From positions 1 through 64,000 of the IMG/VR virus record IMGVR_UViG_3300032296_002019: a stretch of 64,000 nt of DNA. The stretch is one strand, 5' to 3'. The notes below the pieces were generated by a model, which made no database searches, was not told the origin of the DNA, and saw nothing but the letters and a program-made list of their open reading frames with translations. The translations under genes and the position numbers were made by a program. The number at the start of each line of letters is the position of its first letter. The stretch's first letter is position 1. This stretch comes from a virus. This document shows, piece by piece, positions 39,351-47,538 of this stretch.

Positions 39351-39358
39351 CAAATGTA
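39351..39358 (-). promoter_or_regulatory. -7 promoter box for the unassigned RNA
   Basis: TACATTTG on the minus strand (TAnnTTTG), which puts the start of transcription near 39,344. The region upstream is AT-rich with no exact TTTG at -33. Confidence 0.5.
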
Positions 39359-39387
39359 TATATAAATATCTATAATTTATATTTTTT

Positions 39388-39699
39388 TTAAATATTTTTT
39401 TTGTTGTAGTTATCTAAATGTTTTTGAGCCCTAGCACATAGTTCGTAATTTTCGTATTTAATTAGGTTTTCCATGTTTGTATCTAGAGTTTCATAGAAAT
39501 TGTAATAAGAAGCATGTAATGTTATTGTATGTATCTTAGTTATTATCTGGGCTATGGTTACTCTCTTTAAGTCATTCTCTATAGCATAGCATATCTTTTC
39601 TACAATAGCAGTAGACAATCCTTCTTCATGTTCTGCCATTATATTTGCAAAAGTCATATCATTATCTAGAACTTCTATTAAATACAAATCAGAATCCAT
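39388..39699 (-). CDS. Hypothetical protein (103 aa)
   Basis: Helical soluble protein (IVEKICYAIENDLKRVTIAQ) overlapping the upstream gene by 11 bases. Not recognised. First of a small minus-strand cluster reaching 42,310. Confidence 0.6.
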   Translation of the reverse strand: MDSDLYLIEVLDNDMTFANIMAEHEEGLSTAIVEKICYAIENDLKRVTIAQIITKIHTITLHASYYNFYETLDTNMENLIKYENYELCARAQKHLDNYNKKNI

Positions 39700-40054
39700 A
39701 TTTCTCCCAAATTTTATAGTACCAATCTAATATAAATTTAAGATCTTCAATACTAGTTTGACCTTTTAATGAGTCAATATATTGATCGCATTTATTTATT
39801 TCATTATTTAGATTTCTAATATTGTCGCTTTTTATTGTCTTTCTATCAAAGAAGTCCTTCTTTTCTTTTAACTTTTCTTTTAGTATAGGGATTTTTTTAT
39901 CAGCCTCATTCTTTAAAATCTCCTCTTTAGATTTATTAACCATAAAAGCAGTGAGACCAGAAGCTCTTCCAGAAAATCTAAGCAGAGAATCAGCTTTATC
40001 TTTTACTTTTAAAAGATCATCAGCCATTTTATCTATGCCTACTTTCCTTTTCAT
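39689..40054 (-). CDS. Hypothetical coiled-coil protein (121 aa)
   Basis: Lys/Asp/Glu-rich helices (ILKEKLKEKKDFFDRKTIKS) predicted coiled coil. It overlaps the upstream gene by four bases. Function unknown. Confidence 0.6.
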   Translation of the reverse strand: MKRKVGIDKMADDLLKVKDKADSLLRFSGRASGLTAFMVNKSKEEILKNEADKKIPILKEKLKEKKDFFDRKTIKSDNIRNLNNEINKCDQYIDSLKGQTSIEDLKFILDWYYKIWEKYGF

Positions 40055-40749
40055 TTTTTATAGCGGACTATTAGATCATCTCCAAAATCATCTTTCTTAT
40101 CACTCTGATCATAAATATAGTTATTTTCTAGGTCAATAGATTTTTTTATGTCCTCCTCATGCTTTACAGGAAGATCAAGATCTATTTTTACAGGTCTAAC
40201 GTCCGTATAGTCTTCCATAACTGACAGTTGCTTTTGGGTGAATACTTCCCCTACGCAAAGGAAATAACAGTTATAGCATAGAAACTCTACGTTCTCTAAT
40301 CTCCAGTTTTTCTTATTGCCATCTTTAAAATTCAAGATCAGCGGAACTTTATAATCTATTAATCTTTTTTCTTTAAACCCACATCTAGAACATTGTTCTG
40401 GTAGTATGCAATGCTCTATCATTTGGGTTTTTAATATCTTTATAGACACAAAGGTTTTGGGAACCCTCTCTTCCATTATATCGATTATAGAAGCTTTATC
40501 GTGTCTTCTCTTTCCAAATTTAGGAATACCTTTAGCTGCTTGATTTTTATGTACCTCAAAGAGAGTCTTTCCCTCTTCATTTCGATACATGTTAGCATAT
40601 TTTTTATAGGTCTTAAAAGACACTCCCAGGAACTTTGCAGCTGCTTTATTTGAAAGAGTCTCTCTCATGGCCCTTTCTATTGTCTGTCTTTCTATATTTA
40701 AGTCCTGGCCTCTATTTGACTTCTGCTTTCTAAAAGACTTTATCTGCAT
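40051..40749 (-). CDS. HTH plus degenerate HNH-like zinc protein (232 aa)
   Basis: An N-terminal HTH (RETLSNKAAAKFLGVSFKTY) is followed after about 60 residues by a zinc-binding module: CSRCGFKEKR and LCYNCYFL frame VPLILNFKDGNKKNWRLENV. This is the HNH scaffold, but the first two His are Asn-Phe and the last is Tyr, so it is likely to bind rather than cut DNA. The acidic tail ends the protein. A role in regulation or DNA packaging is possible. Confidence 0.7.
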   Translation of the reverse strand: MQIKSFRKQKSNRGQDLNIERQTIERAMRETLSNKAAAKFLGVSFKTYKKYANMYRNEEGKTLFEVHKNQAAKGIPKFGKRRHDKASIIDIMEERVPKTFVSIKILKTQMIEHCILPEQCSRCGFKEKRLIDYKVPLILNFKDGNKKNWRLENVEFLCYNCYFLCVGEVFTQKQLSVMEDYTDVRPVKIDLDLPVKHEEDIKKSIDLENNYIYDQSDKKDDFGDDLIVRYKK

Positions 40750-40751
40750 AA

Positions 40752-41165
40752 CTAGAAGTTTTTATTTATCAGATACCACAAATCGTTTCCGTTATTTAGA
40801 GGTATGACATTCTTCTCATCGTCTACTAGATCCAATACAGATCCATCTGCACAATACCTATCATACAAATAAAAATTTATTAGATTAAGCTGTTGCTTAT
40901 TAAAGTTGAAAGTTAAAAAATCTGTTATTATATTTAGAAAAAGCTCGTTGTACTTATTCATGTCTATCTGATAGGCCTCCTCTATCATAACGGCCCTTTC
41001 TTCCGCTACTACTATAGATTCTATTATTCGATTGAATAGTATTCTTTTCTGATCTTCTAAAGTTTTTTTTGTCTTCCTTAAAGAAGTTTCTTGCCCTAGT
41101 ATTTTATCTATGGCTATTTTAACATTTTGATCATGACTGTTTCTAGGATCGAATTCTTTCTTCAT
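40752..41165 (-). CDS. Hypothetical protein (137 aa)
   Basis: Helical protein starting MKKEFDPRNSHDQNVKIA; overlaps the upstream gene by 23 bases. Not recognised. Confidence 0.6.
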   Translation of the reverse strand: MKKEFDPRNSHDQNVKIAIDKILGQETSLRKTKKTLEDQKRILFNRIIESIVVAEERAVMIEEAYQIDMNKYNELFLNIITDFLTFNFNKQQLNLINFYLYDRYCADGSVLDLVDDEKNVIPLNNGNDLWYLINKNF

Positions 41166-41505
41166 AACAAAGTTTTTCTATAATATCTGTACATTGTTTG
41201 CATTTCTCATAATCTTCCATCTCAGGACGGGAATAATATTCTATTGCTTTTTTTAAAGCTGGTTCCCATTTGTCTTTAGATAAAGATACGTAAACATCTT
41301 CATTTAATTTGAAGATCTCAGCATTTGATTTATTCTTTTGCAAACTAAATTTTATGGCTTCTATTAGATTATCAAACACTATTTTTTGAGTTTCAGGCAT
41401 ATCCGATATCTCACTGTAATCTGAGAAGTCTCGTACTGTATAATTCAAGAAGGGCACCACTCTTTTTTTTGCCACTTTTCTATCTTTCTTCTTGTTCATA
41501 TGCAT
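41143..41505 (-). CDS. Hypothetical protein (120 aa)
   Basis: Basic N terminus (MNKKKDRKVAKKRVV), soluble helical body, with cysteines CKQC near the C terminus. It sits four bases after the WYL-like gene. Not recognised. Confidence 0.6.
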   Translation of the reverse strand: MHMNKKKDRKVAKKRVVPFLNYTVRDFSDYSEISDMPETQKIVFDNLIEAIKFSLQKNKSNAEIFKLNEDVYVSLSKDKWEPALKKAIEYYSRPEMEDYEKCKQCTDIIEKLCYEERIRS

Positions 41506-41509
41506 GATT

Positions 41510-42310
41510 TTAAAAGATTTTAATTGCGTCTTTTATCACTGACAGTATGCTACTCTCTTGTAGAAGAGAGCTTTTAGGAGAATCATCTTGTGAAAAGTCA
41601 GATATACAGAATATTGAATCCATTAATTTATCTCCCTTAGGATTAAAATCAGCCCTAGGTGGAGTTTTAAAAGTTTTTGTGGCATCAACATCCCAAGTCT
41701 TTATCCTGTCTTCCCTAAAGAACCTCCAACCTGGGAGGGCTTTTTTCTGAGGATTTTTATCTGCACTGACTGATTTACCTGATCCAACCCAGGCACGTAC
41801 ATACTTTATACCCTTTTTAGATCCATATGCTACAGGCTGTACGTCTGTACGCCATCCTGGAGCCTCTTCTTCGTCCCCTTGATAGTAAAGCTTTACGAAT
41901 CTCTTATTTGTTATTGCATCGCATATATCGTCTCCTTTGCCTCCTAGATTTCTTTTCTTAACTGTAGGGGGAGTAGTTGGAGGTTCTTTTTTAGTTTTAC
42001 TCTTGGCAGTTTTAGGACCTACGTCAATAGTTCTAGATTTCTTTCCTAGTATATTCCAGTTAACTATTTTATCTTGTTGATATCTTTTTATTTCAGCTTT
42101 CTTACCTGCCTCTTTAGGAATCTCATAGGCTACTAAATATTTCTTTCCTTTTGTGTCTTCTACCTTGATAGCTTCTATGGTTTTCCAGCCTCTAGGAGAA
42201 TCACTGTCGCCTTGATAATATACGGATACTTGAGAGCCAGAATCCAGCATTTTCTTAGCTGTGGCGTCATCAAGAGGGGCTTCTAATAGTAGTCTTAATA
42301 AATTTCTCAC
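41510..42310 (-). CDS. Double WYL-like 'YYQGD' protein with LLLEAP N terminus (266 aa)
   Basis: The N-terminal ten residues (RNLLRLLLE) run into APLDD. Domain 1 (about 28-95) has VSVYYQGD, GWKTIEAI, KYLVAYEIP and RYQQDKIVNWNILGKK. Domain 2 (about 138-215) has VKLYYQGD, GWRTDVQPV, KYVRAW and FFREDRIKTWDV. Both follow the WYL pattern, including the R-x-DRI end, and domain 1 matches the protein at 1931-3052. No HTH is present, unlike typical WYL regulators. A consensus promoter stands upstream. Function unknown; the LLE-Ala junction may be a prohead protease site (inference). Confidence 0.75.
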   Translation of the reverse strand: MRNLLRLLLEAPLDDATAKKMLDSGSQVSVYYQGDSDSPRGWKTIEAIKVEDTKGKKYLVAYEIPKEAGKKAEIKRYQQDKIVNWNILGKKSRTIDVGPKTAKSKTKKEPPTTPPTVKKRNLGGKGDDICDAITNKRFVKLYYQGDEEEAPGWRTDVQPVAYGSKKGIKYVRAWVGSGKSVSADKNPQKKALPGWRFFREDRIKTWDVDATKTFKTPPRADFNPKGDKLMDSIFCISDFSQDDSPKSSLLQESSILSVIKDAIKIF

Positions 42311-42329
42311 GTATATAAATATCTTAGTA

Positions 42330-42360
42330 CAAAGATAATCATTATACGTTATATATCAAA
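42330..42360 (-). promoter_or_regulatory. Consensus Bacteroidetes promoter
   Basis: Minus strand TTTG (42,360-42,357), 19-base spacer, TATCTTTG (42,337-42,330), about 20 bases before the ATG at 42,310. This matches TTTG-N19-TAnnTTTG exactly. Confidence 0.75.
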
Positions 42361-43172
42361 TCTTTATAAAAATGGTAATGGCATACCCCTATCTTTTCAA
42401 AATATATATTCTTATGAGATGGGTCTCCTATCTTATGCATTTCTACCATATAGAGAAGATCTTCGAATTGGTCTTTTATTAAACAGTATTTTTTTAGATC
42501 TTTAGTAGTTCTTCCTAGGTGGGTTTCGCAATCAAACTTAATATCAAAAGGCAGTTCCCAAGGCTTTATATTTTGATTCCGTGCCTTTTCTTGGTGATAA
42601 ACAGAAGTTTTATACTCGATATCAGAACCGTAAATGCTATCAATATTAGTGATGTCAAGAATAAAAAAAGTAGTTTGAGGAGTGTAAAAGCCTGAATCAA
42701 ACACTTCATAAGTTTTATGTAAATTCTTTTTTCCACCTGCTTTTAATATTGATTCATAACTAAATCCTGGTATATAATAAAACTCTGCCTCTTCTACTTC
42801 GGAATCTAGTATATCATCCGTAGATATAACATCATCCATGCTCTTCCATAAATATCTAACATCCGGTATATTATTCTTTACATAATTCAATATAGATTCC
42901 TCTAAGTCTATTGTACCGAACATATGTCCTTTATTTACATCTGACTCTAATATAATAGAGCTAGGGAATGATTTTAACCAGGTATTTTTAAAAGCATTTA
43001 ATGCATGGTTAGATAGATCTGGGATTTTATTTACAGATAAAACTATATAGGGAAAATTTTTTATGAAGGATTCGTTGTATTGTAAAAAGAATTTAAGTTG
43101 TTCCCAACTATCTTCTTTTACTGTAGCTATTGTAGAAAAACAAGAAACGTTAACTAACGACCTCAGTTTCAT
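42342..43172 (-). CDS. Glycosyltransferase-like protein (276 aa)
   Basis: Contains strands and acidic motifs typical of GT-A enzymes (FPYIVLSVNKIPD, YLWKSMDDVIST). The metal-binding DxD would be the MDDV segment. The family is not clear; the neighbouring genes are glycosyltransferases. It overlaps the next upstream gene by 23 bases. Confidence 0.6.
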   Translation of the reverse strand: MKLRSLVNVSCFSTIATVKEDSWEQLKFFLQYNESFIKNFPYIVLSVNKIPDLSNHALNAFKNTWLKSFPSSIILESDVNKGHMFGTIDLEESILNYVKNNIPDVRYLWKSMDDVISTDDILDSEVEEAEFYYIPGFSYESILKAGGKKNLHKTYEVFDSGFYTPQTTFFILDITNIDSIYGSDIEYKTSVYHQEKARNQNIKPWELPFDIKFDCETHLGRTTKDLKKYCLIKDQFEDLLYMVEMHKIGDPSHKNIYFEKIGVCHYHFYKDLIYNV

Positions 43173-43998
43173 TTTTTAAAAATTGTGGGTATTGAACCAT
43201 AAGAGATTTTATTACTTCTGGATACCTATCTATGGAAACTGTCTTATAGTTTATACCTAATCTTTTCAACACATCTTTTCCCTCTTTTAAAGATGTATTT
43301 ATGTTATCCATAGAAGTTATATCTGGTCTATTAAACTCTGTATGGGCGAATGATTCTATCTTAGTTTTTACTTTCTCGGAGCCTCCTAAATAAGAGAAGT
43401 GCCACCCAGCATTTGGTATTCTCATGAAGGTGTTCCTATTATCTCTTAGGTATTGAGGACCATTGCTTTTAAAGAAATCTCCTGTGCACATTACAGTTCC
43501 GTTCCAATCCCTATCAAATCCCTCCATTTGGCAATTCATGTAGTAATAATGAAAAAGGAGAGTTAGAGAGATAGCTTTACTTTTATGTTTTAAAAAAACA
43601 TTACCATTCCTAACATAAGTAATAACTTCTGGATTAGGTATTTCATCTAGGTCTCCTACTAAAATTACATCAGAATCTTCCATCAGATCTTGTGCATAAG
43701 TTATCCCTAATCTCTGTTGATTTTCTAATGTCCAAGATCCATCAGTTGGGGTATACCCATTTACCTTCTCAAACTTTAAATCCTCTATAGATTGTTCTAT
43801 AGGAAGGTATACTATCTTATCAATCCACTTTTGATATCTTTCTTTGTTTTGTTCAAAGAAGTACGGTTTAGGCTTCCCACTATGAGTGTAGTTTGATTCA
43901 CATATAACAAACTTATCAACTACATCATATAACAACTTTAATCTAAACTCTAATAAATCTAATTCATTAAAAAAAGTAAAACAATCAAAGATTTTCAT
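43150..43998 (-). CDS. GT17-family glycosyltransferase (282 aa)
   Basis: The start KIFDCFTFFNELDLLEFRLK, then FVICESNYTHSGKPKP and VGDLDEIPNP, is the pattern of GT17 (the beta-1,4-N-acetylglucosaminyltransferase/MGAT3-like family, also found in bacteria and viruses). The DLDE motif likely binds metal and sugar nucleotide. It would add a sugar to an acceptor glycan; donor and acceptor unknown. Confidence 0.85.
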   Translation of the reverse strand: MKIFDCFTFFNELDLLEFRLKLLYDVVDKFVICESNYTHSGKPKPYFFEQNKERYQKWIDKIVYLPIEQSIEDLKFEKVNGYTPTDGSWTLENQQRLGITYAQDLMEDSDVILVGDLDEIPNPEVITYVRNGNVFLKHKSKAISLTLLFHYYYMNCQMEGFDRDWNGTVMCTGDFFKSNGPQYLRDNRNTFMRIPNAGWHFSYLGGSEKVKTKIESFAHTEFNRPDITSMDNINTSLKEGKDVLKRLGINYKTVSIDRYPEVIKSLMVQYPQFLKNETEVVS

Positions 43999-44002
43999 AA
44001 CG

Positions 44003-44635
44003 TCACTTAAATTTAAAACCTGTATTTTTTTCTATAAAGGATTTATTTACTTCATGAGATTTCAATCCTGTTCTATCTATTTTTGAATTATAAAAATGAA
44101 AGGCCATCCATTCTTTAGATTTTACTATGTAAATCACTTTCCAACAATCCGTAGGTACTGTCACTCCCCCTATTTTCTGTTTAGATCCCCATGAACCAGC
44201 CCACACTTTTACAGAATCATACTTCATAGACATTTCTCTAGTAAACTCTTCTAGATCCTTCCAATCTCCTCTATTCAAAGTAGGATGCTGTGGGGTCATG
44301 TTTGAAAAGAAAAAAGACTCCCTCATAGCTGTAGAATCACATCCTCCATCTGCTGCTGGAAAATTATGCCCTCTATCATACCCTGAGTTCAGGTAGTCCT
44401 TTTCCAAATTTGTATGTCGATACAATGTAGGATCTGGGACGAATTTATTGGTTCTAGGATACTTCTTTACGCAAGTTATATCTTTTTTTGTTACTACCCA
44501 ATAAACTTTTTTAGGGTACTTTAAAACGGTATCAAAATCAGCTTGATACCTTTTATGTTTTATTAAAACAGTGTGTTGAGATGCTGCCTGTAATACTAAA
44601 AATACTGCTAGAAAAAATAAAGTAAAGCGTTTCAT
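44003..44635 (-). CDS. Secreted DNA/RNA non-specific endonuclease (210 aa)
   Basis: The signal peptide (FTLFFLAVFLVLQAASQ) is followed by the NUC1 family motif YDRGHNFPAADGG, with catalytic His in DRGH, and NMTPQHPTLNRGDWKDLE with the metal-binding Asn. This is the beta-beta-alpha metal nuclease family of Serratia and mitochondrial EndoG. The signal sends it across the inner membrane, so it would degrade nucleic acid in periplasm or medium. It lies inside the glycosyltransferase block, overlapping the next gene by one base. Confidence 0.9.
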   Translation of the reverse strand: MKRFTLFFLAVFLVLQAASQHTVLIKHKRYQADFDTVLKYPKKVYWVVTKKDITCVKKYPRTNKFVPDPTLYRHTNLEKDYLNSGYDRGHNFPAADGGCDSTAMRESFFFSNMTPQHPTLNRGDWKDLEEFTREMSMKYDSVKVWAGSWGSKQKIGGVTVPTDCWKVIYIVKSKEWMAFHFYNSKIDRTGLKSHEVNKSFIEKNTGFKFK

Positions 44636-45357
44636 TATCTGTCTATTCTATAGTGGGTGAACAATCCTTCTCCGTGAGACACTACAAAGTTTTGTTCTTG
44701 CCACCATCCATCTATCTTTCCTTCCAAATCAACACCTTCCCCAGAGAAAGGGGATATCTTTTCTATGTAAAAATCCTTTTTATACATACAAGGGTTGTTA
44801 GTTTGGTTGGCGTATCTAGAGTTGCAGTAAAACAATCCAGTGTAATCATCCTTAAATATATATTCAGGAAAATCTTTTTCTGGGGTTTCTCTCCAATGTA
44901 CGCACTCAAATAAATGTTTGGGGCTGTCGAATTCGCGGTTCGCGAACTGCAAAGTGTATAGCGGCTCTCCTGGAACTCTTCTGCTTCTGTATTTTACTAC
45001 ATCCGCTTTATTAGATTCTATCATGTGCAGACCTCTAGTCAATTCGTCCAATACAGTAGGAAAGAAATCATCTATAATAATCCAATCATTTTCTAGTAAA
45101 AGTATATTATCTGTTTTAGAGTTAGTAGCTAAGGTAGTCAAGGCTCTTCCTATACCAATATTAGTAGCGGAGAGTATATAGTCAACCCCATAATTTTCAG
45201 CTATCTCCCTATCAACATTACTACCCTCCTGTGCAAAAAGACATACGTCGTTAACTAAGTCAAGCAGTCCCGATCTCTTGTACGTATTTAAAGTGTTATT
45301 AAGTGTATTGTATGACTTCCAAGTCAGTATTCCTACTGACAGATTAAGCTTGTTCAT
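44635..45357 (-). CDS. GT2-like glycosyltransferase (240 aa)
   Basis: Start taken as Met 45,357 (MNKLNLSVGILTWKSY), overlapping the methyltransferase gene's end. Nucleotide-binding strand VGILTWKSYNTL, later NILLLENDWIIID in the DxD position (a variant END), and YRIDR at the end. Typical GT-A fold; substrate unknown. Confidence 0.75.
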   Translation of the reverse strand: MNKLNLSVGILTWKSYNTLNNTLNTYKRSGLLDLVNDVCLFAQEGSNVDREIAENYGVDYILSATNIGIGRALTTLATNSKTDNILLLENDWIIIDDFFPTVLDELTRGLHMIESNKADVVKYRSRRVPGEPLYTLQFANREFDSPKHLFECVHWRETPEKDFPEYIFKDDYTGLFYCNSRYANQTNNPCMYKKDFYIEKISPFSGEGVDLEGKIDGWWQEQNFVVSHGEGLFTHYRIDR

Positions 45358-45943
45358 TTTTATAATCATTTATAAAGTCTTCAAAGGAAATTACCCCCAA
45401 CATGCCATTCCTATGAGAAACATATGTATTCCAATCTAAGCTATCGATATCTTTAAACTCTGTTAGAGTCTGGGCACCTTTCTTTACTATTCCGCATCCC
45501 CAATCATGATCTACTACTTTTATGTCTAGATCCTCTCTTGTTCCTTTTAGTACAGCAATAGATTTCCATACATCACCAGTCCATGCTCCCCCATGATTAT
45601 CTCTGACTTGATCTTTCTCTATTGTAGGTAAACAATCATGTACTACTATAACCCCTCCCTCATTTAGATGATTTAAGGAATTTTCTATATCTTTTAACAC
45701 TTGTTCACTATGATGTAATCCATCTATAAAGATTATGTCAAACATTGTAGTATCATCTATAGACGCAAAATAAGAATCTGATGTGCCTATATAATCACAG
45801 TATCCAGTTGGAGCTGGGTCCACAGCGTATTTATACTCAGCGTTAATTTTTGCACAGTTACTATTGTACTCCTGAACTCCTACTTCTAAATATCTTTTGT
45901 AATTATTTTGATCTACTAGATAATTTATTATATCCCATCTCAT
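45344..45943 (-). CDS. Class I SAM methyltransferase-like protein (199 aa)
   Basis: RYLEVGVQEYNSNCAK is motif I, YAVDPAP the strand 2 end, FDIIFIDGLHHSEQVL motif IV and GGVIVVHDCLP motif V. It resembles the methyltransferase-24 type common in glycan clusters. It is likely to methylate a sugar or tail unit made by its neighbours. Confidence 0.75.
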   Translation of the reverse strand: MRWDIINYLVDQNNYKRYLEVGVQEYNSNCAKINAEYKYAVDPAPTGYCDYIGTSDSYFASIDDTTMFDIIFIDGLHHSEQVLKDIENSLNHLNEGGVIVVHDCLPTIEKDQVRDNHGGAWTGDVWKSIAVLKGTREDLDIKVVDHDWGCGIVKKGAQTLTEFKDIDSLDWNTYVSHRNGMLGVISFEDFINDYKNEQA

Positions 45944-45946
45944 AAA

Positions 45947-46609
45947 TTATATTTTATATTTTTGATTGTAAAATTGCACGTCTCTAATTTTTATAGAATC
46001 AAATATTGAATCATCGGATGTTGCACTCATTTTAGTTTGTATAGAACATCCTAATCCGTAATTAACTCTACCTTTACTTACAGTTTGATGAAATATATAA
46101 TCATCTCCACACCATACCAACATATCCTCTGGTATTGGAATATAATTATTTTTATTCATTACCATTAAAATTCCAAACCCCCATGTTCTTTGATTTAAAA
46201 TAAAAAGAGCTAGTTCATCTATAACGAACTTTTCTGGTTTTTCTACTTGAGATATATAAGGCTGGAAGGCTCCTACTATTCCCATATTATCTAAATCAAG
46301 TTGTGCCAGTCCCCAGAACAAATTACTCGGTATAGTTATGTCATCATTTAGAATAGCTATATAATCTTGAGTAGCCATGCTAACTCCAAGATTCCATGAT
46401 GGATTCACATATAGATTTTTATTTTCTTTGTGTACCCTAAGCTTTGGATTGTCTACAACAAAATCAGAATAAGTTTTACTTTTATCAGTGTTATCTATAA
46501 GAATAACTTCATGTATATGAATATCTTGATATAATATATCTAGAAGTGTATTTAGAATGTCGGGTCTTCTAAATAGAGTTGGGATAATTATAGAGAATTT
46601 TCTTTCCAT
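45947..46609 (-). CDS. GT2 glycosyltransferase (220 aa)
   Basis: FSIIIPTLFRRPDILNTLLD begins a GT-A fold, with VILIDNTDKS and AILNDDITIP (DxD). The N-terminal and middle domains are complete for a small GT2; the C-terminal acceptor part is short. It overlaps the next upstream gene by 22 bases. Confidence 0.8.
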   Translation of the reverse strand: MERKFSIIIPTLFRRPDILNTLLDILYQDIHIHEVILIDNTDKSKTYSDFVVDNPKLRVHKENKNLYVNPSWNLGVSMATQDYIAILNDDITIPSNLFWGLAQLDLDNMGIVGAFQPYISQVEKPEKFVIDELALFILNQRTWGFGILMVMNKNNYIPIPEDMLVWCGDDYIFHQTVSKGRVNYGLGCSIQTKMSATSDDSIFDSIKIRDVQFYNQKYKI

Positions 46610-47538
46610 TCAATATATTTTTCTAATATTCTCCCTACTCTTTTAATTTGAGTGTGATGCTCCATAGTTTTGTTATAACCATTTAAAGCTATCCGTTCTC
46701 TTTCTTCAGAACCTTCAGGACTTAGGTAATAGTTTATCTTAGATATGCACTCCCCCAAATTATCATAATAAACTATATCTTCTCCTTCAATAAACAAATC
46801 ATTTATTTTAGTATGTTCTGGTAACCTATCCGTAATCACTAATCTTCCGCAAGCCATTCCTTCAAACACTCTTCTAGTTATCTCCTTCCATCTACTGTTT
46901 TGAATAACTACTAATCCGCTATTTAAAAAATCTGAGTATTCGCTACCTACAAGTCCATTCTTGTTTATAAACTTGTGAGGCATTATGTTGCTTAGGTAGT
47001 CCATTAAATGAGACCCGCCATGTCCTCTAGTAGACCTGGCTTTAGGAAGATCATCAAATGGAGTAAACCCATCATAAGGCTTGTGTATTTTAGTATCAGC
47101 AAAATGAGTCCACCATAATACGTTACACCCTTTCTCTTTGTACTTAAGATAAGAATCATGAGCTGGAGTCAATATCAAATCAAACTTATGCGCTTTTACA
47201 GAGTTTCTTTCAAAGTTCTGAGGATCATCTCCGGACTCCATAACCCAAAAAGCATTTGGTATACTTTTTTTATCTAGAATTGGAGAATCAAATCTACCCC
47301 AGTCCATATAAATAACCATCTCTGGACAGAAAGTTCCTGATTTATTTTCTTCTATTAAGAGATGTATTCCTGAGTCTGTGTAGTTGTCATACATGTCAAA
47401 TAGAGAATATATCTTAACCTCACAACCTATTTCTTTAAATTGTTCTACTATTGACAATGGAGTATTCCACACATCAGTAGGTCTGTGAGCAAATATAAAA
47501 GCTACTCTGTTTAATATATTAGTACTCCCCATTTGCAC
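46588..47538 (-). CDS. CgeB/GT4-like glycosyltransferase (316 aa)
   Basis: The C-terminal half has VIQNSRWKEITRRVFEGMACG and LVITDRLPEH, the pattern of the Glyco_trans_1_2/CgeB group (GT-B fold). The N-terminal half carries Rossmann-like strands (RVAFIFAHRP, VIYMDWGRF). Its start and the previous gene's stop share one base. Substrate unknown. Confidence 0.75.
   Translation of the reverse strand: MQMGSTNILNRVAFIFAHRPTDVWNTPLSIVEQFKEIGCEVKIYSLFDMYDNYTDSGIHLLIEENKSGTFCPEMVIYMDWGRFDSPILDKKSIPNAFWVMESGDDPQNFERNSVKAHKFDLILTPAHDSYLKYKEKGCNVLWWTHFADTKIHKPYDGFTPFDDLPKARSTRGHGGSHLMDYLSNIMPHKFINKNGLVGSEYSDFLNSGLVVIQNSRWKEITRRVFEGMACGRLVITDRLPEHTKINDLFIEGEDIVYYDNLGECISKINYYLSPEGSEERERIALNGYNKTMEHHTQIKRVGRILEKYIEWKENSL

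Noticed and set aside
39113-39365. Two plus-strand frames (62 and 79 codons)
   Set aside because: They are antisense to the structured RNA at 39,041-39,344, overlap each other in different frames, and have no coding-like composition or leader.
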